The notes below the pieces were generated by a model that searched no databases, was not told the DNA's origin, and saw nothing but the letters and a program-made list of their open reading frames with translations. A stretch of 64,000 nt of DNA from Rivihabitans pingtungensis. Its GTDB lineage: Bacteria; Pseudomonadota; Gammaproteobacteria; Burkholderiales; Aquaspirillaceae. A program made the translations under genes and the position numbers. Shown in pieces: positions 1-9,909 of this stretch. Position 1 is the stretch's first letter; every line of letters starts with the position of its first letter. Location of the stretch: positions 1-64,000 of the forward strand of contig NZ_QJKI01000012.1 in NCBI RefSeq assembly GCF_003201855.1, given 5' to 3'.

Positions 1-533
1 GCGCCTACACTTATCGGTTGTCTTTTCTGTTAAAGATCAGTTGCTTTCTGAATCAGAACCCGGTAACGTCAGCGGTTTGTTTCGCTTCGTTTCGTCGTCT
101 GCGTCAGCAGCAGAGATGCGAACTATACGCACCACCCCCGAAACCGTCAACACCCCGCAGCACACTTTTTTGCAGAAAAATGCGAAAAACACGACAAGCC
201 ATTGAACTTACAGTGAATCTTTTTTGAAGATTTTTGCAAAAAACTGCACCTACCCGGCGAATTCTCGCAAAACCCCTCAGCAAAACTTCTTTCGGCACGG
301 GCAATTTTTTGCCTGAGCCGGCAAAAATCATCAAAACAGCGGCGTTTTGGCTATCTTGATGGGGGATTTTTCTCTGCCGGCCGTAAAAAAACGCCCAGAA
401 TCGACCAGCAGCGCGCTGGATACCGGGCGACAAAGCCGGTAAACCCGGCAAACCATGCCCTCCCCGGCTCTTCGAACACCCGACGCCGGATGCGTCTATA
501 TAGATGTCGCTCTTGATATCACGCTTATAGATG
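1..533. other. Non-coding stretch, no gene recognised
   Basis: No open frame here resembles a known protein; the short frames on both strands have no convincing ribosome site or domain. The stretch is less GC-rich than the neighbouring genes. Positions 316-383 can fold into a long imperfect hairpin whose arms start and end with GCCGGCA/TGCCGGC and share AAAATC and ATCAA blocks. It may be the non-coding flank of a gene cluster to the left of the window. Confidence 0.5.
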
Positions 534-571
534 CAACAACGCCCCGGCAGAAGCTGCACGGGGCGTTGTTG
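534..571 (-). terminator. Hairpin terminator downstream of argJ
   Basis: A perfect 13-bp inverted repeat (CAACAACGCCCCG, 534-546, with its complement at 559-571) and a 12-base loop lies about 35 bp beyond the argJ stop. The U tract is weak (TTGTTG within the stem end), so efficient termination is uncertain. The right arm runs into the end module of the ~120 bp intergenic repeat family (566-600). Confidence 0.55.
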
Positions 572-600
572 GTTTGAGCCGCGCTTAACGGCGGCTCAGC
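566..600. repeat. End module of the ~120 bp intergenic repeat family (partial copy)
   Basis: The motif GGTTTGAGCCGCGCTTAACG followed by GCGGCTCAG matches the terminal module found at 7410-7432, 52543-52558 and 53570-53584. As in those copies, it lies just outside the stop codon of a minus-strand gene (argJ, stop at 606-608). Only the end module is recognisable here. Confidence 0.5.
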
Positions 601-605
601 GCCAA

Positions 606-1823
606 TCAGCTGCGATAGTCTGCATTGATACGCACGTAGTCATACGAGAAGTCGCAGGTCCACACCGTGGCGCTGGCGTCGCCACGGCCGAGCACCACGC
701 GCACCAGGATTTCGGACTTGTTCATCACCTGCTGGCCGTCTTCTTCTTGATAGACCGGGTTACGGCCGCCGTTCACCGCCACCAGCACATCGTCCAGATA
801 CAGGGACAGCTGATCCACGTCCAGATCGTCGATGCCGGCGTAGCCAATCGCCGCCAGGATGCGGCCCAGATTGGGGTCGGAGGCAAAGAAGGCGGTTTTC
901 ACCAGCGGCGAGCGGGCGATGGCGTAGCCGATGGCCTTGCACTCTTCGCGCGAGCGGCCGCCTTCGACGGTGATGGTCATGAATTTGGTGGCGCCTTCGC
1001 CGTCGCGGACGATGGCCTGGGCCAGTTCAATAGACAGCGATTGCAAGGCAGCGGCCAGCGCCTGGTAATCAGCGCTGTCGGCGCTGCTGACCGGGGCGTT
1101 GCCGGCCTGGCCGGTGGCAATCAACATAAAAGAATCGTTGGTCGAGGTGTCGCCATCGACGGTGATGCTGTTAAAGGACAAATCCGCCGCAGTGGACAGC
1201 AGGCCTTGCAGCAGTTCCGGGGCGATGGCGGCATCGGTGGCGACAAAGCCCAGCATGGTGGCCATATTCGGGTGAATCATGCCGGCGCCCTTGGCGATGC
1301 CGGTCAGGGTGACGGTCTTGCCGCCCAGCTCGACCTGGCGCGAGGCGGCCTTGGGCAGGATGTCGGTGGTCATGATCGCTTCGGCGGCGTCGGCCCAGCT
1401 GCCGGCGCGACGCTGCGGCAGGGCGCCGATGATTTTTTCGAACGGCAGCGGTTCGAGAATCACGCCGGTCGAGAACGGCAACACTTGCTCAGCCTGGCAG
1501 CCCAGTTGTTCCGCCACGGCCTGACAGACGGCCAGGGCGCGCTGGCGGCCGTCTTCGCCGGTGCCGGCGTTGGCGTTGCCGGTGTTGACCACCAGCGCGC
1601 GAATCGGCTGGCCGCTGGCCAGATGGGCGCGCGACAGGTGCACCGGAGCGGCGCAGAAGCGGTTGCGGGTGAACACCCCGGCCACCTGGCTGCCGGCAGC
1701 CAGCTCAATCAGCAGCACATCCTTGCGGCCCGGTTTTTTCACCGCGGCTTCGGCATAGGACAGGGTGACGCCGGCCACCGGCAACAGGGCGGCGGGGTCA
1801 ATCGGGGCGAGGTTCACAGGCAT
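606..1823 (-). CDS. argJ: Bifunctional ornithine acetyltransferase / N-acetylglutamate synthase
   Basis: ArgJ transfers the acetyl group from N-acetylornithine to glutamate and so recycles it in cytoplasmic arginine biosynthesis; bifunctional members also use acetyl-CoA. The protein is 405 aa, the usual family length. The hallmark self-cleavage motif is present in [10 protein letters not shown], with Thr189 as the expected nucleophile that splits the precursor into alpha and beta chains; a [13 protein letters not shown] block follows. I chose the ATG at 1823 because AGGA lies about 8 bases upstream; a TTG at 1844 in the same frame is less likely. It follows recQ on the same strand at about 90 bp. 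Whether it is mono- or bifunctional cannot be read from the sequence. Confidence 0.95.
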   Translation of the reverse strand: MPVNLAPIDPAALLPVAGVTLSYAEAAVKKPGRKDVLLIELAAGSQVAGVFTRNRFCAAPVHLSRAHLASGQPIRALVVNTGNANAGTGEDGRQRALAVCQAVAEQLGCQAEQVLPFSTGVILEPLPFEKIIGALPQRRAGSWADAAEAIMTTDILPKAASRQVELGGKTVTLTGIAKGAGMIHPNMATMLGFVATDAAIAPELLQGLLSTAADLSFNSITVDGDTSTNDSFMLIATGQAGNAPVSSADSADYQALAAALQSLSIELAQAIVRDGEGATKFMTITVEGGRSREECKAIGYAIARSPLVKTAFFASDPNLGRILAAIGYAGIDDLDVDQLSLYLDDVLVAVNGGRNPVYQEEDGQQVMNKSEILVRVVLGRGDASATVWTCDFSYDYVRINADYRS

Positions 1824-1911
1824 GTCGGTTCCTGATGCAGTCAATGTATATAGATAGATTCAATCCAGGCCGACGCGCATCACGCGCCGGCAAGGCAGGA
1901 TTGTAGCGAAA

Positions 1912-3711
<1,800 letters not shown>

Positions 3712-3753
3712 GGCGGGCAATCACAAACAAAAACGAATTGTCGCACAAAAAAA

Positions 3754-3780
3754 ACGCCATTCGCGCGCGGCGAATGGCGT
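3754..3780 (-). terminator. Rho-independent terminator or attenuator upstream of recQ
   Basis: Read on the minus strand, an 11-bp perfect stem (ACGCCATTCGC / GCGAATGGCGT) with a 5-base GC loop is followed at once by eight T residues. It lies 43 bp before the recQ start codon and no minus-strand gene is visible upstream (the next gene, at 3991, is on the plus strand). It could end a small RNA transcribed from about 3790-3960, or attenuate recQ. Confidence 0.7.
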
Positions 3781-3990
3781 GAAGCGTTCCGTTGACTGTG
3801 GAAGCATTGGGGAACGTAGAGGAGAAAACACGGTGATTTGTGTGCGGCGCAAGAAAAAAGTTTCTGCACAGATCGATAAAATTTGCACGACGCGCCACCC
3901 GCCCTGCCAGGCGGCTTCTGTGCGACACTTGCGGTTTTTCACCCGGCTTGGCGCGCTGGCGCGTCCAGGTCTGTTTTCAGGAGCATTCCC

Positions 3991-4443
3991 ATGTCGTCAC
4001 GCGCACTTGTCGCCGCCCTGCTTGCCGTGGGCCTGGCTGCCTGCGCCACCCAGGAAGACCCCGGCCGCAGCGCACCGCGCGACCCCGGCGCCGCCACCCA
4101 ATGGCAAAACCTGGGCGTCACCCCCAATGGCAATATCCTGCACGAGCTGGACAAGCAATCCATTGTCCGCCATGGCGATGTGGTGACCTTCCGCGACCGC
4201 AAGACCATTTTCAACCTGAAGCGGGAAACCTTCACCAGCCTGCCGCGCCACAAGGTGTCGGTCAACAGCTGGCGGATTGACTGCCAGGCGCAAACCTATC
4301 AACTGCTGGCCAGCAGCCTGTTTGATGAAAATGGCAAGCCGGTGGCCAGCTATACGTATAATGATGGAGAAATCCGTCCGGCAGCCATCACGCCCAATTC
4401 GGCCAGTCATCAGCAAATGCAGGCAGTCTGCCGACGCCCCTGA
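3991..4443 (+). CDS. Lipoprotein, surface-adhesin E-like
   Basis: A 150 aa secreted protein with a clear lipoprotein signal (MSSRALVAALLAVGLAACAT, lipobox LAAC), so anchored in a membrane, probably the outer one. The mature part has the pattern WxxLG ... LDKQSIVRHGDVVTF ... SWRIDC ... YQLLAS typical of the surface-adhesin E family (a small lipoprotein family first described in Haemophilus), with two cysteines likely forming a disulfide. CAGGAG lies 8 bases before the ATG. It is followed 23 bp later by the parA-like gene. The molecular role is not known; the family assignment comes from pattern recall only. Confidence 0.75.
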   Translation: MSSRALVAALLAVGLAACATQEDPGRSAPRDPGAATQWQNLGVTPNGNILHELDKQSIVRHGDVVTFRDRKTIFNLKRETFTSLPRHKVSVNSWRIDCQAQTYQLLASSLFDENGKPVASYTYNDGEIRPAAITPNSASHQQMQAVCRRP

Positions 4444-4466
4444 CTCTCAGACCTGAAAGCATTCGC

Positions 4467-5246
4467 ATGACGGCAATCAAACGTGTGGTGTTCAACCAAA
4501 AAGGCGGGGTGGGCAAATCCACCATCACCGCCAACCTGGCCGCAGTGGCCGCCCAGCAAGGCCGGCGCGCCCTGGTCGTGGATCTCGATCCGCAGGGTAA
4601 TCTGTCCCACTATGTATACGGCCCCGACGCCGACCAGCTGCGCCCGTCGGTATTCGATTTTTTTGACCAGATCCTGAATTTCAGCCTGAACAGCCAGCCC
4701 ACGCTGGCGCATGTGCACGCCACGCCGTTTGCCGGCCTGTCGCTGATGTGCTCGCACCCGGAGTTGGGCGAGCTGGGCCCCAAGCTGGAAGCGCGCTACA
4801 AGATGTACAAGCTGCGCGACGCGCTGAACGAACTGGCCAAGGAATTTGACGAAATCTGGGTGGACACCCCGCCTGCACTGAACTTTTTTTCCCGCTCGGC
4901 GCTGATTGCCTGTGAGCGGGTGTTGATTCCGTTTGACTGTGATGATTTTTCCCGCCGGGCGCTGTATACCCTGCTGGACAATCTGCAAGAAATCCGTGGC
5001 GACCATAACGCCGGCCTGCAACTGGAAGGCATCATCGTCAACCAGTTTCAACCGCGCGCCGCGCTGCCGGCCAAGCTGGTGGCCGAGCTGGCCGCCGAGG
5101 GCCTGCCGATGCTGAACAGCAAGCTGTCGTCGTCGGTCAAAATCCGCGAATCGCACCAGAGCAGCCAGCCCATGGTGTATCTCGACCCCAAGCACAAACT
5201 CAGTCAGGAGTTTGTCGCGCTGTATCAGGAACTGAGCGGGCGCTAA
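4467..5246 (+). CDS. ParA/Soj-type partition ATPase (orphan)
   Basis: A 259 aa P-loop ATPase with the deviant Walker A KGGVGKST at residues 12-19, the switch motif VVDLDPQGN and WVDTPPALN. Such ATPases position DNA or protein cargo on the nucleoid. No parB-like gene or parS cluster is seen next to it, and the C-terminal half (SKLSSSVKIRESHQSSQPM) resembles stand-alone chromosomal ParA-like proteins. It follows the lipoprotein gene by 23 bp on the same strand and may be co-transcribed. Chromosome partition is therefore not assured; it could position another cargo. Confidence 0.85.
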   Translation: MTAIKRVVFNQKGGVGKSTITANLAAVAAQQGRRALVVDLDPQGNLSHYVYGPDADQLRPSVFDFFDQILNFSLNSQPTLAHVHATPFAGLSLMCSHPELGELGPKLEARYKMYKLRDALNELAKEFDEIWVDTPPALNFFSRSALIACERVLIPFDCDDFSRRALYTLLDNLQEIRGDHNAGLQLEGIIVNQFQPRAALPAKLVAELAAEGLPMLNSKLSSSVKIRESHQSSQPMVYLDPKHKLSQEFVALYQELSGR

Positions 5247-5264
5247 ACGCAGCACGGGAAATAG

Positions 5265-5981
5265 CTACGGCGCATCATGCGGCCCGGCCGGCGCATCCAG
5301 CCGGGCCGCATCCTCACGGTGGCCGTGCGCCGCCTGCGCCAGCAAGCGCTCGCGCCAGCGCGGCGGCACGCCGGGCAAGGCCGCCACGGCAAGGCGCTCG
5401 TCGGCGGCGACGTTTGCCTGATTCAGCGCGCGCAGCACCCGCGCCAATTGGCTGTCCGGCCATGGCCGCGCCAGCAATTGCAGCACATCGCCGGCTTGCA
5501 GCCAGCCCGGCTGCAACACCCGAAAATACCAGCCCACCCGGCCGCTATCCTGCACCCGCCGCGCCATGTCCGGCCGGGCAAAGCGCACATTCAGCTTCCA
5601 GCAGGGTTGCCGCCCCTGGCTGAGCTGCACCCGGCACGGCCCCAGCGCAAACACATCGCCCAGGCAGACGTCTTGTTCCAGCAAGCCCAGCCCAGACAGG
5701 TTTTCGCCAAAATCGCCCACCGCCAGGCGCAAGCCGGGGTCTTCCGCCGCCAGGCTGCGGTAGTGCTCGGCCGGGAAATAATGCAAGGCCTTGTCCACGC
5801 CGCCGTGCACCCGGCGGTCGGCTTGCTCATCGCCGCGCAGGCCGAGCGCATCCAGCCACAATGGCCCGTGCACGGCGTGTTTATCGATGGCGCTCAGTCG
5901 CCCATTCGGGCCAAGTGGGCGCGCCTGGCCGATGCGCGGGGCGGCAATCGCCAGCGGCGGCGGCCAATTCACTGCGCGCAT
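5265..5981 (-). CDS. MOSC domain protein, YiiM-like
   Basis: A 238 aa soluble protein with the MOSC fold signature: HGGVDKALHYFPAEHY, GDFGENLS and the conserved cysteine in SQGRQPCWKLNVRF. MOSC proteins related to YiiM handle sulfur or molybdenum-cofactor chemistry, including reduction of N-hydroxylated bases with the bound cofactor. The start at 5981 overlaps the end of the upstream glutamine amidotransferase gene by 13 bp, so the two are translationally coupled. The substrate cannot be inferred. Confidence 0.85.
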   Translation of the reverse strand: MRAVNWPPPLAIAAPRIGQARPLGPNGRLSAIDKHAVHGPLWLDALGLRGDEQADRRVHGGVDKALHYFPAEHYRSLAAEDPGLRLAVGDFGENLSGLGLLEQDVCLGDVFALGPCRVQLSQGRQPCWKLNVRFARPDMARRVQDSGRVGWYFRVLQPGWLQAGDVLQLLARPWPDSQLARVLRALNQANVAADERLAVAALPGVPPRWRERLLAQAAHGHREDAARLDAPAGPHDAP

Positions 5982-6679
5982 TGCTGCGCCCACCACGCCG
6001 CCAGGCATTGCAGCGCTTGCTGGCGCAGGCGTTCGCCGTGCATGCCCGCGTCGCGGCGCAGCGCCGCCAGATCAATGTCGTGGTGCGCCAGCTCGCTGGC
6101 GTGGCCGATCAGCCAGGCTTCCAGCCGTGTGCTGTCCACTTCCGGGTGACACTGAAACGCCAGGCAATGCGCGCCCAGGGCAAACGCCTGATTGGCGCAA
6201 GCCGGGGTGGAAGCCAAGCGCACGGCGCCATCCGGCAGGTCGAAGGTGTCGCCGTGCCAGTGCAGCATGCTGGTCAGCCCGCCATCCAGCGCCGCCAACG
6301 GCGAGGCGCGGCCGGCTTCGGTCAGCGTCAGCCCTTGCCAGCCGATTTCCACCGCCGGGCCGGGGTAGACGCGCGCGCCCAGTGCGCGGGCAATCAACTG
6401 CGCGCCCAGGCAGATGCCCAGCAGCGGCCGGCCGGCGTCCAGCCGGGCGCGGATCAGCGCCAGCTCGTCGCGCAAAAAAGGATAAAGCGCATCCTGATAA
6501 GCGCCAATCGGCCCGCCCAGCACCACCACCAGCGCAGGCGACAGCACATCCACCCCGATCAGCGCATCCACGCCGGCATCTAGATACTCGACTTGCAGCC
6601 CCGATTGGGCAAACCACGGGGCAAAGCTGCCCAAGTCCTCAAACTGCACATGGCGAATCGCCAATACCCGTCCTGACAT
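5969..6679 (-). CDS. Class I glutamine amidotransferase-like protein
   Basis: A 236 aa protein with a single class I glutamine amidotransferase domain: the oxyanion segment VVLGGPIGAY, the nucleophile elbow GICLGAQ (about residues 88-94) and the catalytic FQCHPE histidine/glutamate. It resembles the GuaA glutaminase domain but has no synthetase partner, as in the GMP synthase-like stand-alone group. It is divergent from the XRE-cupin gene at 6763 and overlaps the MOSC gene downstream. The ammonia acceptor is unknown. Confidence 0.85.
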   Translation of the reverse strand: MSGRVLAIRHVQFEDLGSFAPWFAQSGLQVEYLDAGVDALIGVDVLSPALVVVLGGPIGAYQDALYPFLRDELALIRARLDAGRPLLGICLGAQLIARALGARVYPGPAVEIGWQGLTLTEAGRASPLAALDGGLTSMLHWHGDTFDLPDGAVRLASTPACANQAFALGAHCLAFQCHPEVDSTRLEAWLIGHASELAHHDIDLAALRRDAGMHGERLRQQALQCLAAWWAQQCAQ

Positions 6680-6697
6680 CGCGCGCCCTCGCTCCCA

Positions 6698-6745
6698 TTG
6701 AATGACACATCGTGTCTTATATTACACTGTTTGTCTCAACAAACA
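6698..6745. promoter_or_regulatory. Divergent promoter region with two palindromes
   Basis: Between the amidotransferase and XRE-cupin starts lie two perfect inverted repeats: GACAC-ATC-GTGTC (6704-6716) and TGTTTG-N6-CAAACA (6728-6745), with a TATATT -10-like hexamer at 6718-6723 between them. The arrangement fits autoregulation by the adjacent XRE regulator and control of both divergent units. Confidence 0.5.
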
Positions 6746-6762
6746 AGCGGCAAGGAGCCGAC

Positions 6763-7311
6763 ATGAGCACGCGCTTGAAGCTGCTGCGCCAGCAACACGG
6801 CCTGAGCCTGGAGCAACTGGCCCAGCGCAGCGGGCTGACCAAAAGTTATGTGTCCAAAGTGGAGCGCGGGCTGTCCACGCCGTCGATCGCCAGCGCGCTC
6901 AAGCTGGCGCGCGCGCTGGCGGTGGATGTGGCGCAGCTGTTCAGCCCGCACACCGAGGCGGGCGAACTCTGCCTGACCCGCGCCGACCAGCGCCTGCGCA
7001 TCGAGCGCGCGGGCGACGTTGGCCGACGGGTGGAAGTCTTGGCGGCGGACATGGCCGGCAAGCAGATGCAGCCCTTTGTGCTGCACCCGCCAGCGGAATT
7101 CAGCGACGGGCCAGGGCCGGCTGGCCATCCGGGCGAGGAATTGGTGTGGGTGTTGAGCGGCGAGGTGGAGATGGCGTTTCCCGGCCGCCACGAGCAACTG
7201 GCCGCCGGGGATTGCGTGTATTTTCGCGCCGAGCTGCCGCACCGCATCCGCCGGCTGGGTGAGGCGCCGGCCAGTGTGTTGGTGGTGATTGCTCGTCAGC
7301 CCGACGACTAA
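6763..7311 (+). CDS. XRE-family regulator with C-terminal cupin domain
   Basis: A 182 aa regulator: an N-terminal lambda-repressor-like helix-turn-helix (RQQHGLSLEQLAQRSGLTKS, followed by YVSKVERG) and a C-terminal cupin (EELVWVLSGEVEMAF ... LAAGDCVYFRAELPHRI). This HTH-cupin class senses small molecules and usually regulates an adjacent gene. CAAGGAG sits 6 bases before the ATG at 6763, which is preferred to an in-frame upstream ATG. It is divergent from the amidotransferase/MOSC pair, the likely target. Its stop codon is the first base triplet of the intergenic repeat at 7309. Confidence 0.9.
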   Translation: MSTRLKLLRQQHGLSLEQLAQRSGLTKSYVSKVERGLSTPSIASALKLARALAVDVAQLFSPHTEAGELCLTRADQRLRIERAGDVGRRVEVLAADMAGKQMQPFVLHPPAEFSDGPGPAGHPGEELVWVLSGEVEMAFPGRHEQLAAGDCVYFRAELPHRIRRLGEAPASVLVVIARQPDD

Positions 7312-7432
7312 GCGCGGCTAACCAACCCCTGCTGGCGTTGTTGCCCGACCTTGCCGTGCTACCCGCACTGTCTGCGCGCGCTCAGCCAGAACCGCTTCGC
7401 TGGGTTTGGTGAGCGACGCTAAGCGCCGCTCA
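7309..7432 (-). repeat. ~120 bp intergenic repeat, copy A (full length)
   Basis: This element fills the whole gap between two convergent genes, from the TAA of the XRE-cupin gene to the TGA of the glycosyltransferase. Its reverse complement aligns over its length with 53463-53584; shared blocks include CAGACAGTGCGGGTAG, ACAACGCCAG and the end modules TTAGCGTCGCTCACC and GGTTGGTTAGC. It has no coding capacity worth noting and lacks transposase. Confidence 0.75.
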
Positions 7433-8461
7433 GGCCGCGCTCAGCTGCGCCGACATGCGCGGCGGGTTGGGGCACAGATGGGCTTCAAACTGACGGGTGG
7501 CCGCCGCCCAGCTGAAGCGCTCGGCGTGGCGGCGCACATGGCAGCGGTCGATGTGCATGGCGTCCAGGCAGGCCTGACGCAAATCCTGGTTCAGCGCGCC
7601 AGCGCCGCTGTCGGCCACCACATCCAGCGGCCCGGCCACCGGAAACGCCGCCACCGGCGTGCCGCAGGCCATGGCTTCCAGCAGCACCAGGCCAAAGGTG
7701 TCGGTCAGGCTGGGGAACACAAACACATCCGCCGCGCGGTAAAAACGCGCCAGTTCGGCCTGCGGATACACCCCGGCAAACCACACATTCGGGTAACGGC
7801 GCTTGAGCAGTTCCATTTGCGGGCCGTCGCCCACCACCCATTTGCTGCCGGGCAAATCCAGCTGCAAAAACGCCTCGATGTTTTTTTCCACCGCCACCCG
7901 GCCGATGTAGACAAAGCGCGGCGGCACCGAGTCATCCAGCCGGTCGCGCTCGCCCGGACAAAACAGGTCGGTGTTCACCCCACGGCTCCACACCACCACA
8001 TTGTTAAAGCCCCAGCCTTCCAGCGCGCTCTTGATCGACGGCGTGGGCGCCATCACCGCCGCGCTGGGGCCATGAAACCAGCGCATGAACGCATAGCTGG
8101 CCGACAGCGGCAGGCGCACGCGGGCGTGGATGTATTCCGGAAAACGGGTGTGATATGCGGTAGTGAAGCGCAATTGATTGGCCATGCACCAGCGCCGCGC
8201 CGCCAGACCCAGCGGGCCTTCGGTGGCAATATGGATGGCGTCTGGGGCAAACGCCTTCAGCGTGGCCGCCACCCGCGCATACGGCCGCCAGGACAGGCGG
8301 ATGTCCGGGTAGGTGGGGCAGGGAAAGGTGCGAAAATCCAGCGGAGTGATCATTTCCACCGTGTGGCCCAGCTCGCTCAGCTCGCGGGTGGTTTCGGTCA
8401 GCGTGCGAACCACGCCATTGACCTGCGGCCGCCAGGCGTCGGTGACTATCATGATGCGCAT
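7430..8461 (-). CDS. Glycosyltransferase family 4 protein
   Basis: A 343 aa GT-B glycosyltransferase. The N-terminal acceptor domain opens with IVTDAWRPQVNGVVRTL, and the C-terminal donor domain has FVYIGRVAVEKN, a VGDGPQM loop and the ExxxxE-type motif in FPSLTDTFGLVLLEAMACG. This sub-group includes alpha-mannosyl and glucuronosyl transferases acting on lipid acceptors. The start ATG overlaps the end of the phosphoesterase gene by 13 bp, so the two are coupled and probably act on the same glycolipid. Donor and acceptor are not deducible. Confidence 0.88.
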   Translation of the reverse strand: MRIMIVTDAWRPQVNGVVRTLTETTRELSELGHTVEMITPLDFRTFPCPTYPDIRLSWRPYARVAATLKAFAPDAIHIATEGPLGLAARRWCMANQLRFTTAYHTRFPEYIHARVRLPLSASYAFMRWFHGPSAAVMAPTPSIKSALEGWGFNNVVVWSRGVNTDLFCPGERDRLDDSVPPRFVYIGRVAVEKNIEAFLQLDLPGSKWVVGDGPQMELLKRRYPNVWFAGVYPQAELARFYRAADVFVFPSLTDTFGLVLLEAMACGTPVAAFPVAGPLDVVADSGAGALNQDLRQACLDAMHIDRCHVRRHAERFSWAAATRQFEAHLCPNPPRMSAQLSAA

Positions 8462-9318
8462 GTGGGGGTGTCCTCGGAGTCGGAGTCATCAGGATCAAGA
8501 GCAGGCGAGGCCGCGCGCGGCTTGCCCAGAAGATGTGGCCAGTGCACGATTTCCAGCGCGCCTTCCGGGGTTTCCACCAGCGCGGTGAGGCTTTCCACCC
8601 AATCACCGTCGTTGCAGTACAGCACGCCGTCGATGTCGCGGATTTCCGCCTTGTGGATATGCCCGCACACCACGCCGTCAAACCCGCGCCGCCGCGCCTC
8701 GTCGGCCAGCGCCCGTTCGAAATCGGTGATGAAATTCACCGCGTTCTTGACCTTGTGCTTGAGGTATTGCGACAGCGACCAGTACGGCAGCCCCAAGCGG
8801 CCGCGCAGGCGGTTGAACCAGCGGTTCAGGTGCAGAATGCCGGTGTACAGGCTGTCGCCCAGATAGGCCAACCATTTGGCGTACTGAATCACCCCGTCGA
8901 ACTCGTCGCCGTGGGTGACCAGCAAACGGCGGCCATCGGCCAGGGTGTGCGCCGCCTCGCGGCGAATGGCGATGCCGCCAAAATCCAGCCCGGCAAACTG
9001 GCGGCCGGCCTCGTCGTGATTGCCGGGAATAAACACCACCTGCGTGCCCTTGCGCACCTTGCGCAGCACTTTTTGCACAATGTCGTTGTGCGACTGCGGC
9101 CAGCGCCAGGATTTTTTCAACTGCCAGCCATCGACAATATCGCCCACCAGATACAGCACATCGCTGTCGGTGTGGCGCAAAAAATCCAGCAAATACTCAG
9201 CCTGGCAGCCAGAGGTGCCCAGGTGCACATCCGACAGCCAGATGGCCCGGTAATGGCGGGGCATCGGCAGCGGCAGATTCAGCGAGGAGAGGTCAGTATC
9301 GGGTTTCACGCCGCCCAT
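8449..9318 (-). CDS. Calcineurin-like phosphoesterase, UDP-2,3-diacylglucosamine diphosphatase-like
   Basis: A 289 aa metallophosphoesterase with all dimetal motifs in order: SDVHLGT, VGDIVDGW, FIPGNHDE, LLVTHGDEFD and GHIHKA. The sequence resembles the LpxH-related group that is often encoded next to a GT4 glycosyltransferase. The start at 9318 (GGTGG upstream) was chosen; an internal ATG at 9264, which starts at MPRHYRAIWLSD, has no ribosome site but fits the fold, so the first 18 residues are uncertain. The acidic tail (DPDDSDSED) is unusual. A lipid A or other envelope glycolipid precursor is the expected substrate (inference). Confidence 0.82.
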   Translation of the reverse strand: MGGVKPDTDLSSLNLPLPMPRHYRAIWLSDVHLGTSGCQAEYLLDFLRHTDSDVLYLVGDIVDGWQLKKSWRWPQSHNDIVQKVLRKVRKGTQVVFIPGNHDEAGRQFAGLDFGGIAIRREAAHTLADGRRLLVTHGDEFDGVIQYAKWLAYLGDSLYTGILHLNRWFNRLRGRLGLPYWSLSQYLKHKVKNAVNFITDFERALADEARRRGFDGVVCGHIHKAEIRDIDGVLYCNDGDWVESLTALVETPEGALEIVHWPHLLGKPRAASPALDPDDSDSEDTPTCAS

Positions 9319-9427
9319 GCTGCCCACCCGGCGTTGCACGGCAGCGTCAAGCGGGTGACGGCAGCAAGAAGGTTTTTTGAAGGGGAGGTGAAGGCGGCGG
9401 ATGGCGGGGGCGGGCGCCATACAAGCT

Positions 9428-9515
9428 GCTCACCTCACCCCGCGCAGCGGGCCTGGCCAGGCGAGTACAGCACGGGCACACAACACCGCCAAGGGGATTT
9501 TGTGAGCGACGCCAA
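9428..9515. repeat. ~120 bp intergenic repeat, degenerate copy C
   Basis: This 88-bp stretch keeps the order of blocks seen in copy B: CTCA...CCGCGCAGCG-GGCCTGGCC...AGCACGG...ACAACACCGCCA...GGGGATTTTGTGAGCGACGC, with an internal deletion. It lies between the phosphoesterase start and the small gene at 9586. Confidence 0.5.
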
Positions 9516-9585
9516 CAATGCGCTAGAATCGAAAAAACACACCGGATACAAGCCATTGCTTGCATCGCCATCGCATTGGACGCAT

Positions 9586-9783
9586 ATGAAAAAGCCATCG
9601 CCCTACCACGCCATCGGCCTGCCTCGGGCCCCTACGGAACGGCATGTCTCTCACGAACAGGCTGCCGTTGAGATTAGCGAGGCAGGCAAGCGCCACGCCG
9701 CCAGCCCGCAAACGGCACGCGCCTTTTTGCAGCGGGTGGGCATTCTGGACACCAACGGCCAACTCTCGCCCCACTACCGCTGA
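9586..9783 (+). CDS. Small hypothetical protein
   Basis: A 65 aa frame starting MKKPSPYHAIGLPRAP and ending ARAFLQRVGILDTNGQLSPHYR. The tail SPQTARAFLQRVGI...G.L...YR resembles a short C-terminal motif recurring in small conserved proteins that I cannot name, so it is probably real. No strong ribosome site is visible. It is convergent with zorD, 126 bp away, and follows repeat copy C. The function is unknown; it might be a remnant of a larger mobile or toxin-antitoxin unit. Confidence 0.45.
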   Translation: MKKPSPYHAIGLPRAPTERHVSHEQAAVEISEAGKRHAASPQTARAFLQRVGILDTNGQLSPHYR

Positions 9784-9909
9784 TGTACACCCGTCCGCCG
9801 GCTTTTGTGCTGGGGTTTCATGGTTAAGACGGTGGAGTGAATGTGCGACTTTGGTCAGTGCTGCGCCAAAACAAAAGCCATCATTATGAAGAAGCAGAGG
9901 CATCTGCTC

